Shown: one piece after another, positions 1-8,638 of the stretch | How the letters are laid out: each line of letters opens with the position of its first letter | Numbering within the stretch: position 1 is the stretch's first letter | Source of the DNA: Thermomucor indicae-seudaticae | Taxonomy: Eukaryota; Mucoromycota; Mucoromycetes; Mucorales; Lichtheimiaceae | Assembly (NCBI GenBank): GCA_000787465.1 | Contig: JSYX01000744.1 | Span: 1 to 14,862 of the forward strand | Direction: 5' to 3' | DNA: 14,862 bases | Notes under the pieces: model-generated | What the model was told of the DNA's origin: nothing | The model's database searches: none | The model's input: only the letters and a program-made list of their open reading frames with translations | Program-made: the position numbers and the translations under genes

Positions 1-345
1 CCGCTCAGAAGTTTTAGGCATTGCGAAGGTTTATGGTAAAAGGCTTGACTCAGCTAACTAGCAACTTTTCGGTCAATTTTGAAACTCCCTAATACTTTTT
101 TTAAGAACAAATTGATCTCATTACAGGCGTAAGCTCATGTGGAGAGGGCCAATTCACCCTGGACAGCTGAGCAAAACTGATCAGCTCAAAGCGTAAAAAA
201 GAATTGAGCCTCAGCGTAAATGGTCTTCTGGTCGAAGCGCAAAAAAAAATACTCAGCCCACGCAAATGTAAAGGGAAAATCCAATAAAATGCGGCGGTGT
301 TTCAAAGCTTGCTTCTGTTCTCGCTCATTGACTTTTGAATGGTCC

Positions 346-706
346 ATGGAGCCTCATGACGATCAGGCTGGAGATGATCAAGAAAGAGAATCGCTTATAA
401 GGTAATGGCCGTGATTGAGAGTGGTGAGTTTGGGAGTTTTACTGATTCCTTTGTCTATAGCACTGTTCTGCAATTGCAAACGCAGCTACGAGGTATGCCA
501 AAAAGATTTGCCTCTTTATTTCTCATTTGGCGATAACAGTTTCTCTTCAAGCCCTGATATCCCGTGTTGACACTGCCAAAAAGGAGCATCAGTCTCTTGT
601 CACTGAAAATCAGATGCTGCAAAAGTATATCAATAATTCTCTGACTTCGACAGCCGTGTTTGGCGCAGCCAATGCGATCGGCAAATCCTCATCGTCAACG
701 GAATAA
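346..706 (+). CDS. SCOC: Short coiled-coil protein, SCOC/UNC-69 family
   Basis: Three exons (346-401, 461-492, 552-706) with introns 402-460 (GTAATG...TAG) and 493-551 (GTATGC...CAAG) give an 80-residue protein. Visible: an acidic N-terminus (MEPHDDQAGDD), then a heptad-type coiled coil from about residue 17 to 60 including LISTVLQLQTQL, RVDTAKKEH and ENQMLQKYI, and an STAVF tail. Aligned from memory, this matches human SCOC (LINQVLELQ, ARVDAVK, ENQVLGQYIE, SASSVF) without gaps only if the second acceptor is at 551. Family knowledge: SCOC binds FEZ1/UNC-76 and Arl1, sits at Golgi/vesicle membranes, and works in transport and autophagy. Start choice: ATG at 346; in-frame ATGs at 220 and 289 would add basic, cysteine-containing sequence unlike the family, but cannot be excluded. 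The AATAAA at 769 fits as its 3' end signal. Confidence 0.82.
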
Positions 707-768
707 TAAAAGGCCCGCGTTATTGGAAGATCAGACCCTGCATCATTATTATTATTATTTCATTGAGC

Positions 769-774
769 AATAAA
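769..774 (+). terminator. Poly(A) signal of the SCOC gene
   Basis: AATAAA lies 63 bases after the SCOC stop codon, just after an ATT-repeat tract (about 744-759). The position suits 3' end formation of that transcript. Further AATAAA copies occur near 906 and 1236, so alternative ends are possible. Confidence 0.5.
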
Positions 775-779
775 GCTGT

Positions 780-1370
780 ATGCAAGGGGAGGTTTTATTC
801 AGAATTGACGATGGTCGTTCCCGGACCATGGCATACAAAAGGGAATTGTTCGGAGCTGACTGCGCGGGCAAATGATAGGGAGTGTCTCTCTAAGATCTCC
901 TTGGCAATAAATGAATAAAAGAAAACAGAAGCTCCTGTCGCGACCACCAGATGATTCTGCCACGTTTCCTAAATGGAAAGGCAGAGAGCAAGAGTCAGGT
1001 GGACATATTGTTTCAATCTGCCTCCCTGCTCACGCGCTTTCCATGCGTCATTTGCCAAGTTCCCGCACAAGCAATCAAGATAACCAAAAAGATTGGAAAC
1101 ATGTTTCTGACAAGGATAATGCATTGCGTGTCAGAGATGTAGGAGACACGTTTTCTTAGAAGATCGACCGAGTGACATCAGCGTGCAACAGAGATGTTCG
1201 TTACGATTTGAGTGTCTTTGATGACAGGCAGGCAGCAATAAATGGGGAAAAAGGGAGGTGTCGATCGGAACGGGGTTCAAGAGGGCGGGCGTTACAGACG
1301 ATGACTTAGCATTGGCCTGGTTTCAAATCCCAATGCACTGGGTTATCGTCGTGATGTGCTTCGCCCGCAA
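780..1370. other. Intergenic region, no gene seen
   Basis: Open frames here are short (82 and 63 codons near 911-1159) and their translations show no family resemblance, no intron-linked extension and no compositional signal. A 7-base stem with a 14-base loop (GCATTGG/CCAATGC) lies at 1309-1336. The rest is probably 3' flank of the SCOC gene and upstream region of the next gene. Confidence 0.4.
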
Positions 1371-2120
1371 TTAAGCTTCTCCCGTCCCCTTTTTCATCAT
1401 TTCTTTTTCTTTTTCTTGCTGCTTGTCACGCGCTTACCTGCATATTTTCGCCCGCGCAGTGCGAGTCGTGCTACCTTGTGCGCAGCTAACCTCCTTTCGT
1501 CTCGGCCTATTGTTCTCTTCAAGCAGGAGCGCGGGGACCCTGATCTATCTCCATGTCTTCTGCCCCGTTTTATCTTCTTTCTTGGATTCATTGAAATCTC
1601 CTTAGTACGGTAAGTTCTCAGCGTAAAGTGTTTTCGCTCAAAACTCCTTATTCACGGGACACCTTCTTTTTTGTTCTAGTTGCTCTGCATCGAAATCGGC
1701 CGTCATTTGGCTGTACTTGGATACTGAACATTCATTCAATCGTTCTCTCCCTTCTTCTGTTTCTCTTTCTCTTTTGGTTTTTTTTCTTTTTTTTACTTTG
1801 CTGGTATCTCCCCGAAACGAGTATTTCGTTCATTCCCTCCTTTTTTACTATACACAATATCCTCGGCGTTCTCTCTCCCTTTTATCAAAGAAAGAAAGTA
1901 TTAAGCCTTGTCAGAACCCGCGCTTTTTCTATCTCTTCTTCTTTTCTTTCCATACGCAGGTACAAGGGATCAAATTTCGAACGTGCCCAGCCAAGCTCTA
2001 TTGACAGCCTAATTGACAGAACAGAACAAGACTTGAATGAACACGATAACAAGCCATACTTGCTTCCACGCGTAGAAATAAAATAAGCCCAAAAGACAAA
2101 AAGCTATCGAAAAAGTAATA
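1370..2120 (+). promoter_or_regulatory. Pyrimidine-rich leader with candidate 5'UTR intron
   Basis: From about 1370 to 1960 the plus strand is strongly C/T-rich with long T and CT runs, a common look for core promoters and leaders of fungal genes. A consensus donor ACG|GTAAGT starts at 1610 and a pyrimidine-tract acceptor CATACGCAG ends at 1959, which would define a 350-base intron in the untranslated leader of the FAR1-type gene at 2121. That is much longer than the 55-65-base coding introns nearby. Open frames across the tract (for example 1628-2086) are rich in F, L and S from T-runs and look non-coding. The intron is inferred only from splice signals. Confidence 0.35.
2037..2075 (+). other. 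Upstream ORF of 12 codons
   Basis: ATG at 2037 opens a 12-codon frame ending in TAG at 2073-2075, 45 bases before the main ATG at 2121. It lies downstream of the candidate 5'UTR intron, so it would be in the mature leader of either transcript form. A translational damping role for the FAR1-type regulator is inference. Confidence 0.3.
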
Positions 2121-4081
2121 ATGACCAACTCTGATCAAAGCAGTCGACCGACAGCTAGTAATGAATTGTCGGACCAAGCAAAGCCTTACACAAAAGTTTC
2201 GGTAAGAAGATTGGTGCATGTTACACAGCAGATCCCAATAATGGGATTAATTACGATGTTGACAGATGGAGCCGCTTTTCGAACGACTTTTGAGCAGGAC
2301 GTTTCCAGACAGTGTATCTGCCATTGAATACTGTCGAGAACTTTGCGCCGAGTTTGGATTCACGGTCAAGCAGGAAGCGAGCGCCAACAGGGTAAATAAC
2401 CATAAGCTGGGAAAGAGAAACGGAAAGATGCTTATCATACGATAACAGAACATTTACGTGTACTGCTCGAGAGAAGGCCTTCCTGATTCACAGCGTAATC
2501 CAAAGCCTTCACCGCAGAGGAAACGACCTTCCAAACGATGCGACTGTCGTTGGCGGGTAGTTCTCTCCGAAAACGAACATGAACAATGGGTGTTTCGTAA
2601 ATCCATGAACCCGACCGCGTCAGAACACAACCATGAGATGATGTCGCCCGATGAAATGGTCCGGGCGTGGCCCAATGAAGTGAACGATCTGATTATACAG
2701 TTGGCTCGGCAGCGGCTTCAGACTCACGAGATTCGGGAAACCGTCAAGCAGCGTTTTCCGGATATCACGTGGAACGAACGACGGTTCTATAACAGGCTGA
2801 CAGAGGAACGCAAGCGGATAAAACAAAGAGGTGTGCTTGATCGATCTCAGAGGTTGATGCTATTGTCAGCTAGGCTTTGCGCCGTCGTAGCCTCGAATGA
2901 GGAATGGGCCAACGTAGTAGAGTCGGAAATGACGCGACTGCTGGACAATTATTGCCAGCTATCACGCGTACCTGCCGAAGCGATTGGGTCTTTGGTAGAT
3001 CTCCGGACGGATCTGATCCAGACGTACAATCCGGATAAATCCAATCGACAGCAACAAGTGCAGCTGCAGCAGCAAGGCGTCAATGATGTAGCATCATCCT
3101 CTTCGGATCGACCTTCCACTTCGTCAACGGACATGATGGCCGCTGAAGAAGCTTCACCCTCAAAGAAGAGAAAGTCAGCTCCAGCTGCTGCTACTGCCAT
3201 CATTCGGACCATAGATGTGCCCAAAGGTACCCAGCCTGTCCATGTTCCCAGCTTCACTATGTTTGTTAGAAGTCAGCCTATGCGATCTTCGTCCGAAGCG
3301 TCTTCACAGGTAAAAGAGCAACGTCATTGTGCAGGTATGATATTAAGGTTTATTTAACGATCAGGTACATGCTGTTGCTGGACCATCCACAACCACACCC
3401 GTGTTTCCTTTGGCATCCCCGACATCGTCTTCGTCGTCCTCGACATCGTCCTTGCCATTTCCATACAATAGACGATTCGAGCAGCAACAGCAGCATCATG
3501 TATCGTCTCCAACCATGGTCCAATCCCCACATGATCCTACCCCACATACTCCCTTTATGGCATACAATCAATCGCAACAACAGCAGCAGCAGCACCCGTC
3601 GGCCAATTATACTGTGACGCCAGCAGCATTGTCGTCGAATTACCCGATATCAGGTTCGTTTGCACCTTATCACCTGTCCACTTCATCGCTCGGAGGGTCG
3701 CAGCAGAGCGACATTTCGTTTGGCATGGACTATCCGACGGCTTTCACGCCTACGACACCAAGGCTACAGCAGCAGCAACAGCACGGTGCAGCGACACCGA
3801 TGCCTGGTTTTGAACGACCAGAACCGCCGCATCCACATGATGCTAGCAGTGCTAATTACAGGCGAAGTCCGTCCACAAGCACCGGTCCTTCCACATTTCA
3901 GTTTTACCCTGTCAAACAAGAGCACATGACAGATCAGCGAGCCATGCTGTTTCAGCAACAGCAACAACAAAGTGAGCAGAGAGGACGGTACATGCCATCC
4001 TCTCCTCTGTCAATGATGCGACCAGGTAGTGATCAACAACAACAGCATCCCTCGATACCTGACAATTCGTCATGGCCCTAG
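2121..4081 (+). CDS. FAR1-type (WRKY-GCM1 superfamily) zinc-binding transcription factor, Q-rich
   Basis: Four exons (2121-2201, 2266-2391, 2449-3309, 3365-4081), all joined in phase 0, encode 594 residues. Introns 2202-2265, 2392-2448 and 3310-3364 are GT-AG, 55-64 bases. The N-terminal domain (about 28-131) has the FAR1 layout: an aromatic/helical lead with EFGFTVK, then C75 (YCSREG), a basic linker, C100 with C102 (CDC), W116, and H129-x-H131 (EHNH). These are the zinc ligands of the FAR1/Rbf1/Aft1 fold. About 145-265 is helical and charged. A nuclear-localisation-like KKRK is at 308-311. Exon 4 is low complexity: S, P, T-rich with five Q runs of 4-6, like an activation domain. No transposase core follows, so this looks like a domesticated regulator, not a MULE transposon. 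If transcription starts late, translation could begin at ATG 2266, the first codon of exon 2. Target genes are unknown. Confidence 0.72.
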
Positions 4082-4829
4082 TCCTTCCATATACATTTTT
4101 GTCTCTTTCTCTTTCTCTTTCTTTTTTGGTTATGCAAACATTCCCTTTCTTTCGTTCGTTCTGTTTCGCTTTGCAAATGCTGTTCTGGGGGATACCATGC
4201 TATGCTTCTATGACGCTTCCTGTTTCTGCAGTATGATCTAGACCCATTTTGGGACGAATTTCTTCTTTTCTATAGTTAGGTTCCTTTTTTCGTGTAGATT
4301 ATAATGCTTATGCTGTTGAATCCCTTATTACGCATTCCATATACTTGTCTATTTACTGTATTCTTTTTAGTGCTTATTAAAAAGAAAGGGTTGTTTCTGT
4401 ATGAAATTGTAACAAACTTTAATTCCGGATACATCATGTGTTCAAAGGGTACAGTCTGTGCCCGGACTCAACTGTTGTGATTCGCTCGCGGGACAAGAAT
4501 GAGCCACTAAAAATTTTTGGGCAACATCTTCCCGCTTAGATCGGACGTGCCCAGCTCTGCGTCTCTTTAAGACGGTATACAATTCCGGTTCAAAGCTGAC
4601 TCGGAGTTCATCACAATTAGGTTGGAAACTTGTGGGTTTCGGGCGGATCCGGAATTACGCCTACACCACAAACAAATCGTAAGCAGGCGATGAATTGCTG
4701 TGAGGGCGCTGGTTAAGTCGATCAGTGATTTTTCTGCAAGAAACGGCCGAATACCATTTTACGTAGCACTCAGCCTATCAAATAACAAACGTCCTTCTTC
4801 CCCATTTCTGATATTTATACCCTGTCTGT
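4082..4829. other. 3' flank and intergenic DNA, no gene seen
   Basis: The first ~300 bases are T-rich and probably the 3'UTR of the FAR1-type gene; there is no perfect AATAAA, the nearest candidate being TATTAAAAAG near 4375. Beyond that no frame of useful length or recognisable content was found. A TATTTATA-like box occurs near 4811 before the open frame starting around 4830. Confidence 0.4.
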
Positions 4830-5240
4830 TTGCCATCGGAAACGCAGAACTACGTGCAAAGTAGCAAACGCTTTCCATCGTCTGACGGGGACTTGAAGGA
4901 GCGTCGAGGGCTTCTACTGAAACCACAACAGGTATTCAGTAACAGGAGGACTCACCGCTCCAAGAATGACGCTTACGTTGTCGAAGAGCCAGCGAAAGAA
5001 GCTCTCGCCATAGCACTGCAGCACCGTCTTTGCCCTCAGTACGTGCCGCCATCAAATATTCCGTAAAAGGTTTTGCGTCCTCAAAAGCGCTGCATCCCCA
5101 CCCTCTGGAGATGCGCGACGGAATCGAGCTTCTCTTTGGACATGATGTAATGCACGCAATGCGTGGAACTTGCTGTCGCAAAGAAGACCCAAACAAGTCG
5201 TATGGTCGGACTTGTTCCCAAGTAGTCTACTACTTGTAAT
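4830..5240 (+). other. Open but unassigned stretch, possible coding remnant
   Basis: A frame runs from about 4830 to 5066 (78 codons, contains KEALAIALQHRLCPQ), and a second plus-strand frame from about 5030 to 5239 (contains LEMRDGIELLFGHDVMHAM). Both look somewhat protein-like, and a minus-strand frame (5196-4936) is open too. I could not join them with a consistent set of introns, and I recognise no domain. It may be the 5' part of the decayed gene that follows (5412-6054) or unrelated noise in G/C-rich DNA. Confidence 0.2.
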
Positions 5241-5411
5241 TTGCAGGTTTGGGAGCAGCAAAGATAAAAAGCAACTTGGCCCAAGGCTAAAAGGACGCTT
5301 AAGGAGGGCGAACGAGCATGGATTTGGGGCCGTGACCCAGATAGTTTAGCGGCGGAACGTTTTTGGAAGCCTTTTCTTGCATGGGCTGAGCAAACATCAG
5401 CGCCAGCATAA

Positions 5412-6054
5412 GGTCGACGCCGCCCGTGCTTCACTGGCGAAGCGCGTCCGCACCGGTATGACGATGAGTTTCCACCTTGTATGACCAGCTTCGAACAGCG
5501 TTATGAACAACCTGCCCATTCTTCTTGATTAGCCTACCGGGAGGAATGTATGCCAGGGTGCACAAGTGGCATTGACCCCAGCGCCGCGCTTCCACCCGGG
5601 TATGACCAGCTTGAAACGATGTTATGAATAACCTGCTAACTCCCCCGTGATTTAGCATATCGCTAATCACACGGAGGAACTGGTGCAGTATGCCGAGGAC
5701 CAGTCGAAGACGCACCAAGAAAGGTATTACGAGCCGCAAGTAACGAGGAACGGAAAACTTTAACAACAGAATTATATTGACATAACGGTCCTGTCTATAT
5801 AGCAGGCTGCCAGAAGGCTGAGCGCCTTTAGACTTCATCCGGACTTGAGAGGTGATTATGGTGTAGACGCCAGTGCTGTCGTGGCAAATGACTGTATGTC
5901 GAACGACGCGGAAGATGGGAAGGTGCTCCGTCCGTCTCGGCGATCTGAGAAAGTAAGATATCACTTGTTGAAAAATGAATCAACGTAACATTTTATTGTG
6001 TCTTTGTCAAAGGCGAATAGCTTTATCGGACTGCTCCAACGTCGCATGCGGTGA
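5412..6054 (+). pseudogene. Decayed multi-exon gene of unknown family
   Basis: Plus-strand pieces: 5412-5478 (ARPHRYDDEFPP), 5533-5599 (SYREECMPG, GIDPSAALPP), 5656-5739 (EELVQYAEDQSKTHQERYY), 5803-5952 (FRLHPDLRGDYGVDASAVV, KVLRPSRRSEK) and 6013-6054 (ANSFIGLLQRR, stop TGA). Intervening segments of 54, 56, 63 and 60 bases each start with GT and end with AG, as for the real introns of this window. Phases agree across 5479-5532 (phase 1), 5740-5802 and 5953-6012 (phase 0). They disagree across 5600-5655 (donor phase 2, acceptor phase 0), so a full-length protein is not possible as read. The motif pair GIDPSAALP and GVDASAVVA suggests an internal repeat. I do not recognise the family; a multicopy Mucoromycota family is a guess. 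The minus strand is also open over 5964-5431, which lowers confidence. Confidence 0.38.
5469..5695 (+). repeat. Imperfect direct repeat, period about 119 bases, covering two intron-like segments
   Basis: Unit 1 (5470-5553) and unit 2 (5589-5693) share TTCCACC, then GTATGACCAGCTT (identical 13 bases), GTTATGAA, AACCTGC, a GAT(T)TAG end, and a following GGAGGAA...TATGCC. The conserved core coincides with the two GT...AG segments 5479-5532 and 5600-5655. About three quarters of positions match over the core by eye. A shorter match (CCGGTATGAC) occurs just upstream at about 5454. Confidence 0.65.
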
Positions 6055-6480
6055 GCGCGACCGCAACGCGAAAGACGTCGTCTGCTACCAAGGTTGCTGT
6101 ATGGTTTCTTATGAAAATAAAAAGCGCGGCTCTCGAGTTTTCCCCTTAACTGCCCTAATTCCTTTCCGAGTAACTGATACTGTACTGGCTTATTTAGGCT
6201 ATGTGGATGGAATCAGATGCACACGCCACGTAGAGTGTTAAAATGGGAGGCAGCGTCGGTAAGCTTCCCGAGAAGGAAACCTCCACAATGAGGTTCCGAA
6301 AATGGTATATTACTGCGGCAAATGGTGTCAAATTGCTTGACGCACCATAACAGATGGTCAACCTATTGGGCCTGAGTCAGACGGAATCGCTATGGCAGCC
6401 GACATCCAATGAGCTGACGCTCCTTGAGAGAGGGATCGTCCGTTTTCCCCGAATTTTTGACTCACCGAATTCAAATAAAG
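6055..6480. other. Intergenic region, no gene seen
   Basis: An 88-codon frame (5975-6241) has no recognisable content and overlaps the end of the decayed gene. A near-perfect inverted repeat (GGAAACCTC / GAGGTTCC, with one extra A) at 6275-6297 could form a hairpin. The rest is presumably upstream region of the C2H2 gene. Confidence 0.35.
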
Positions 6481-6488
6481 GTTGCATT

Positions 6489-6543
6489 GCCATTTTGGTC
6501 AGGTGCCGCAATTTCTGCTGCGCCATTTTGACCTGCTTATAAA
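6489..6543 (+). promoter_or_regulatory. Core promoter of the C2H2 gene: TATA box and repeated GCCATTTTG
   Basis: TATAAA at 6538-6543 lies 115 bases before the ATG at 6658, a normal spacing for a fungal TATA promoter with a short leader. Immediately upstream, GCCATTTTG occurs twice in direct orientation (6489-6497 and 6522-6530), 33 bases apart, which could be paired factor-binding sites. The segment from 6560 to 6655 is C/T-rich, as expected around the start site. Confidence 0.5.
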
Positions 6544-6657
6544 TCTAAGAATCTTCTCTGTGGCCCGTTCACTCCCTCCTTTTCTTATTTTTTCTTATAC
6601 TCTCTCACGTTTTGGAGAGTTCTCAAAAGTCTACCTCTTTCTGTTTTTCACATTTGC

Positions 6658-7980
6658 ATGCATTCTAGTTCTCTCAGCATTGACGATTTGAACCGATTTC
6701 TACACGACATGGAATTTACCAGCTCGATCTCAATGACCGTTACTACCGCCAGCACCAACCCAAGCATTTCCGCAGACAGCCACAAGTCCCATTCAGGTCC
6801 TGAAGGTCCGCAGTACGACACCTTTTTTGATGGTGAGTCAGTCGGCGAGTCCGAGTTTGTCTACGCTTGTCGACTTATCGTGAATGCCCATCGTGCTGCG
6901 GAAGCTTCTGCGATAGCGCTTGATGATGATTATTCTAGTTTCAAAAATAACAAGAATCCGGATACCGTCTTGGCGTCGCTTATAGGCAATGTGGCTCCCG
7001 CCGCGGCAGCTGTGATTGGTGAATCCCCTAACATGAGCACTCCATATCTTGATCCAAGCCTGGGCGGAACTCCTTACACACCATTTACTCCCGCCACGGC
7101 TTTCACGCCATGCTTCCAAGGCACTTCACCATATATAGAATGCATGGATACCATAAACGACATTTCGGTGGCGAACTATCTCAGCTCTTACGATAACAAC
7201 AGTTGGACATGTGACGGGGCTGCTGCATTTAATGGTGACCCATCCCAACTGATGTTGGACAAGTGCAAGTCTGAACTCTGCTGCTCCTCCAATGGCGAGC
7301 AACGACAGCACTTGTCCTCCTCTTCTGACGCCCTTTTCCCTCCCTTGCCTCCTCAAAACGAAGAGATTCGTCTCGGTTATCCAGAGGAGCATCATTCGAT
7401 GCAAATGGACGAGCAGGAGATTGCCGCATTCATGGATGATATCTTTGGTTTCGACTCTAACAGTTCCACCTCAAACGATCATTGTGACAACAACCCTGTG
7501 AGTGACGGTTGCGAAGAAGGAAAGGAGAACAAGAACACGAAGAACGACAACTCATCAAAGAAGTATTCTCGGTCTGATGATAACTATCACCATGAGCATT
7601 CGACAACTCAAGCTGGATCTTCTGGTAGCAGTTCGAAGAAGCGCAAGCACGACCGTGAGCATGAAGACAAGTCTAACAAGCGAAGGTCGACCCAGAACAC
7701 GGAGAGGCGGTTCGAGTGTCCAATCTGCCATATCAAGTTCAGTAGACGGTATAATCTGGGAACCCATATCAGCACGCATGACAAGGACCGTATCAAGAAG
7801 TTTAGTTGCATGATTTGTGGAAAGGGCTTTGACCGCAAGCATGACCGCAACCGCCATGTTGCCACTGTTCACCACGGCGAACGATCGTATTCCTGCAACG
7901 AGTGTGGTTCGTCCTTCAGCCGCAAGGATGCTCTGACTCGACACTTGATACAAAAGCACGGCTATGATGGCGTCGTGTGA
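6658..7980 (+). CDS. C2H2 zinc-finger transcription factor, Crz1-like
   Basis: A single uninterrupted exon encodes 440 residues. Three C2H2 fingers close the protein: C354/C357-H370/H374, C384/C387-H400/H405 and C413/C416-H429/H434. Motifs such as RRYNLGTHISTH, CGKGFDRKHDRNRH and FSRKDALTRH resemble the Crz1/Prz1 family (YNLRSHLRTH, FARQHDRKRH), whose members are dephosphorylated by calcineurin, enter the nucleus and activate Ca2+/stress genes. Ahead of the fingers lies a basic cluster with KKRK (327-330). The N-terminal 320 residues are low complexity: S/T-rich, a TP-rich stretch (TPYTPFTPATAFTP) and acidic patches. PSISAD near residue 34 only loosely resembles a PxIxIT calcineurin-docking site. 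The start follows the TATA box well. The C2H2 call is firm; Crz1 orthology is inferred from fingers alone. It is the only intronless gene here. Confidence 0.85.
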   Translation: MHSSSLSIDDLNRFLHDMEFTSSISMTVTTASTNPSISADSHKSHSGPEGPQYDTFFDGESVGESEFVYACRLIVNAHRAAEASAIALDDDYSSFKNNKNPDTVLASLIGNVAPAAAAVIGESPNMSTPYLDPSLGGTPYTPFTPATAFTPCFQGTSPYIECMDTINDISVANYLSSYDNNSWTCDGAAAFNGDPSQLMLDKCKSELCCSSNGEQRQHLSSSSDALFPPLPPQNEEIRLGYPEEHHSMQMDEQEIAAFMDDIFGFDSNSSTSNDHCDNNPVSDGCEEGKENKNTKNDNSSKKYSRSDDNYHHEHSTTQAGSSGSSSKKRKHDREHEDKSNKRRSTQNTERRFECPICHIKFSRRYNLGTHISTHDKDRIKKFSCMICGKGFDRKHDRNRHVATVHHGERSYSCNECGSSFSRKDALTRHLIQKHGYDGVV

Positions 7981-8365
7981 CCCTAATTGAATGAACGCTT
8001 CCCTTCCTGGTTTTCTTGTGTTTTTGGCATGTCTCCCTTTCAAACTTGCAAGAATGGGAGTTCTTTTTCCCAACCCCGGCTGCTGGCTTTTACCTTTGAT
8101 CGCAAATCTCATGGAGATTGATAATGCGATCGCTACTTTCTTTTATCCTATTTCTTTTCTTCCCTGAAGGGGTCTTTTTTATGGCTCTTTTTACTTTTTT
8201 TTCTCCCTTTTTTGTACCCCCTTTTTCCCCCAATTGTCTGGGCAACCTCTGAGGAGTTGCCGTGAAAAAGACAAACAAACAAAAAAAGAGAAAAAGAAGA
8301 GAAATCACCCTTTTTTGTATGCCATTCCTTTCTATGTACCGAATACCTACCCTTTTACCCAAAGC

Positions 8366-8396
8366 AATAAAGATATATTGCTGTATTTTGAATAAA
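8366..8396 (+). terminator. Poly(A) signals of the C2H2 gene
   Basis: AATAAA occurs at 8366-8371 and again at 8391-8396, about 390-415 bases after the stop codon, at the end of a T-rich 3' untranslated stretch and 240 bases before the next start codon. Confidence 0.55.
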
Positions 8397-8638
8397 ATAT
8401 CCATTTTGATCTCATACTGAATCTTTCTGCTGGATCATCTTACAAAAATAGACTTTGAATTCAGTTATAATTGCTGCCAACCATTGGGCATCACTTTTGC
8501 AGTAAAGGCATACCACGTCAGTTTCAAATAGCATTGACCATTTGTAAGCGACCAAAGATCTCTCTTGCAGATCTGACTTTGTTTCGAAATTTTGCGACGG
8601 GAAAAATCCCGCTCTTACCTTTTCCTTGTCTCGATATT

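Noticed and set aside
1261..1340. tRNA-like GGTTCAA and GGTTTCAAATCC boxes
   Set aside because: No A-box at the right distance and no acceptor stem or anticodon arm could be drawn; the 7-base stem at 1309-1336 stands alone. A similar GGTTCAA at 4589 also fails.
1628..2086. 152-codon plus-strand open frame rich in F, L and S
   Set aside because: Composition is explained by T/C-rich leader DNA, and the frame crosses a strong pyrimidine-tract acceptor; no protein-like pattern.
2449..2853. MULE transposon carrying the FAR1 domain
   Set aside because: No DDE transposase core, SWIM finger or terminal inverted repeats were seen; the rest of the protein is low-complexity regulatory sequence.
5431..5964. 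177-codon minus-strand open frame
   Set aside because: The longest frame in its area, but its translation shows no recognisable domain, and the plus strand reads better as exon-like pieces joined by phase-matched GT...AG segments. Not excluded completely.
7555..8112. 185-codon minus-strand open frame
   Set aside because: Mostly antisense to the zinc-finger region of the C2H2 gene; an open shadow frame with no family resemblance.
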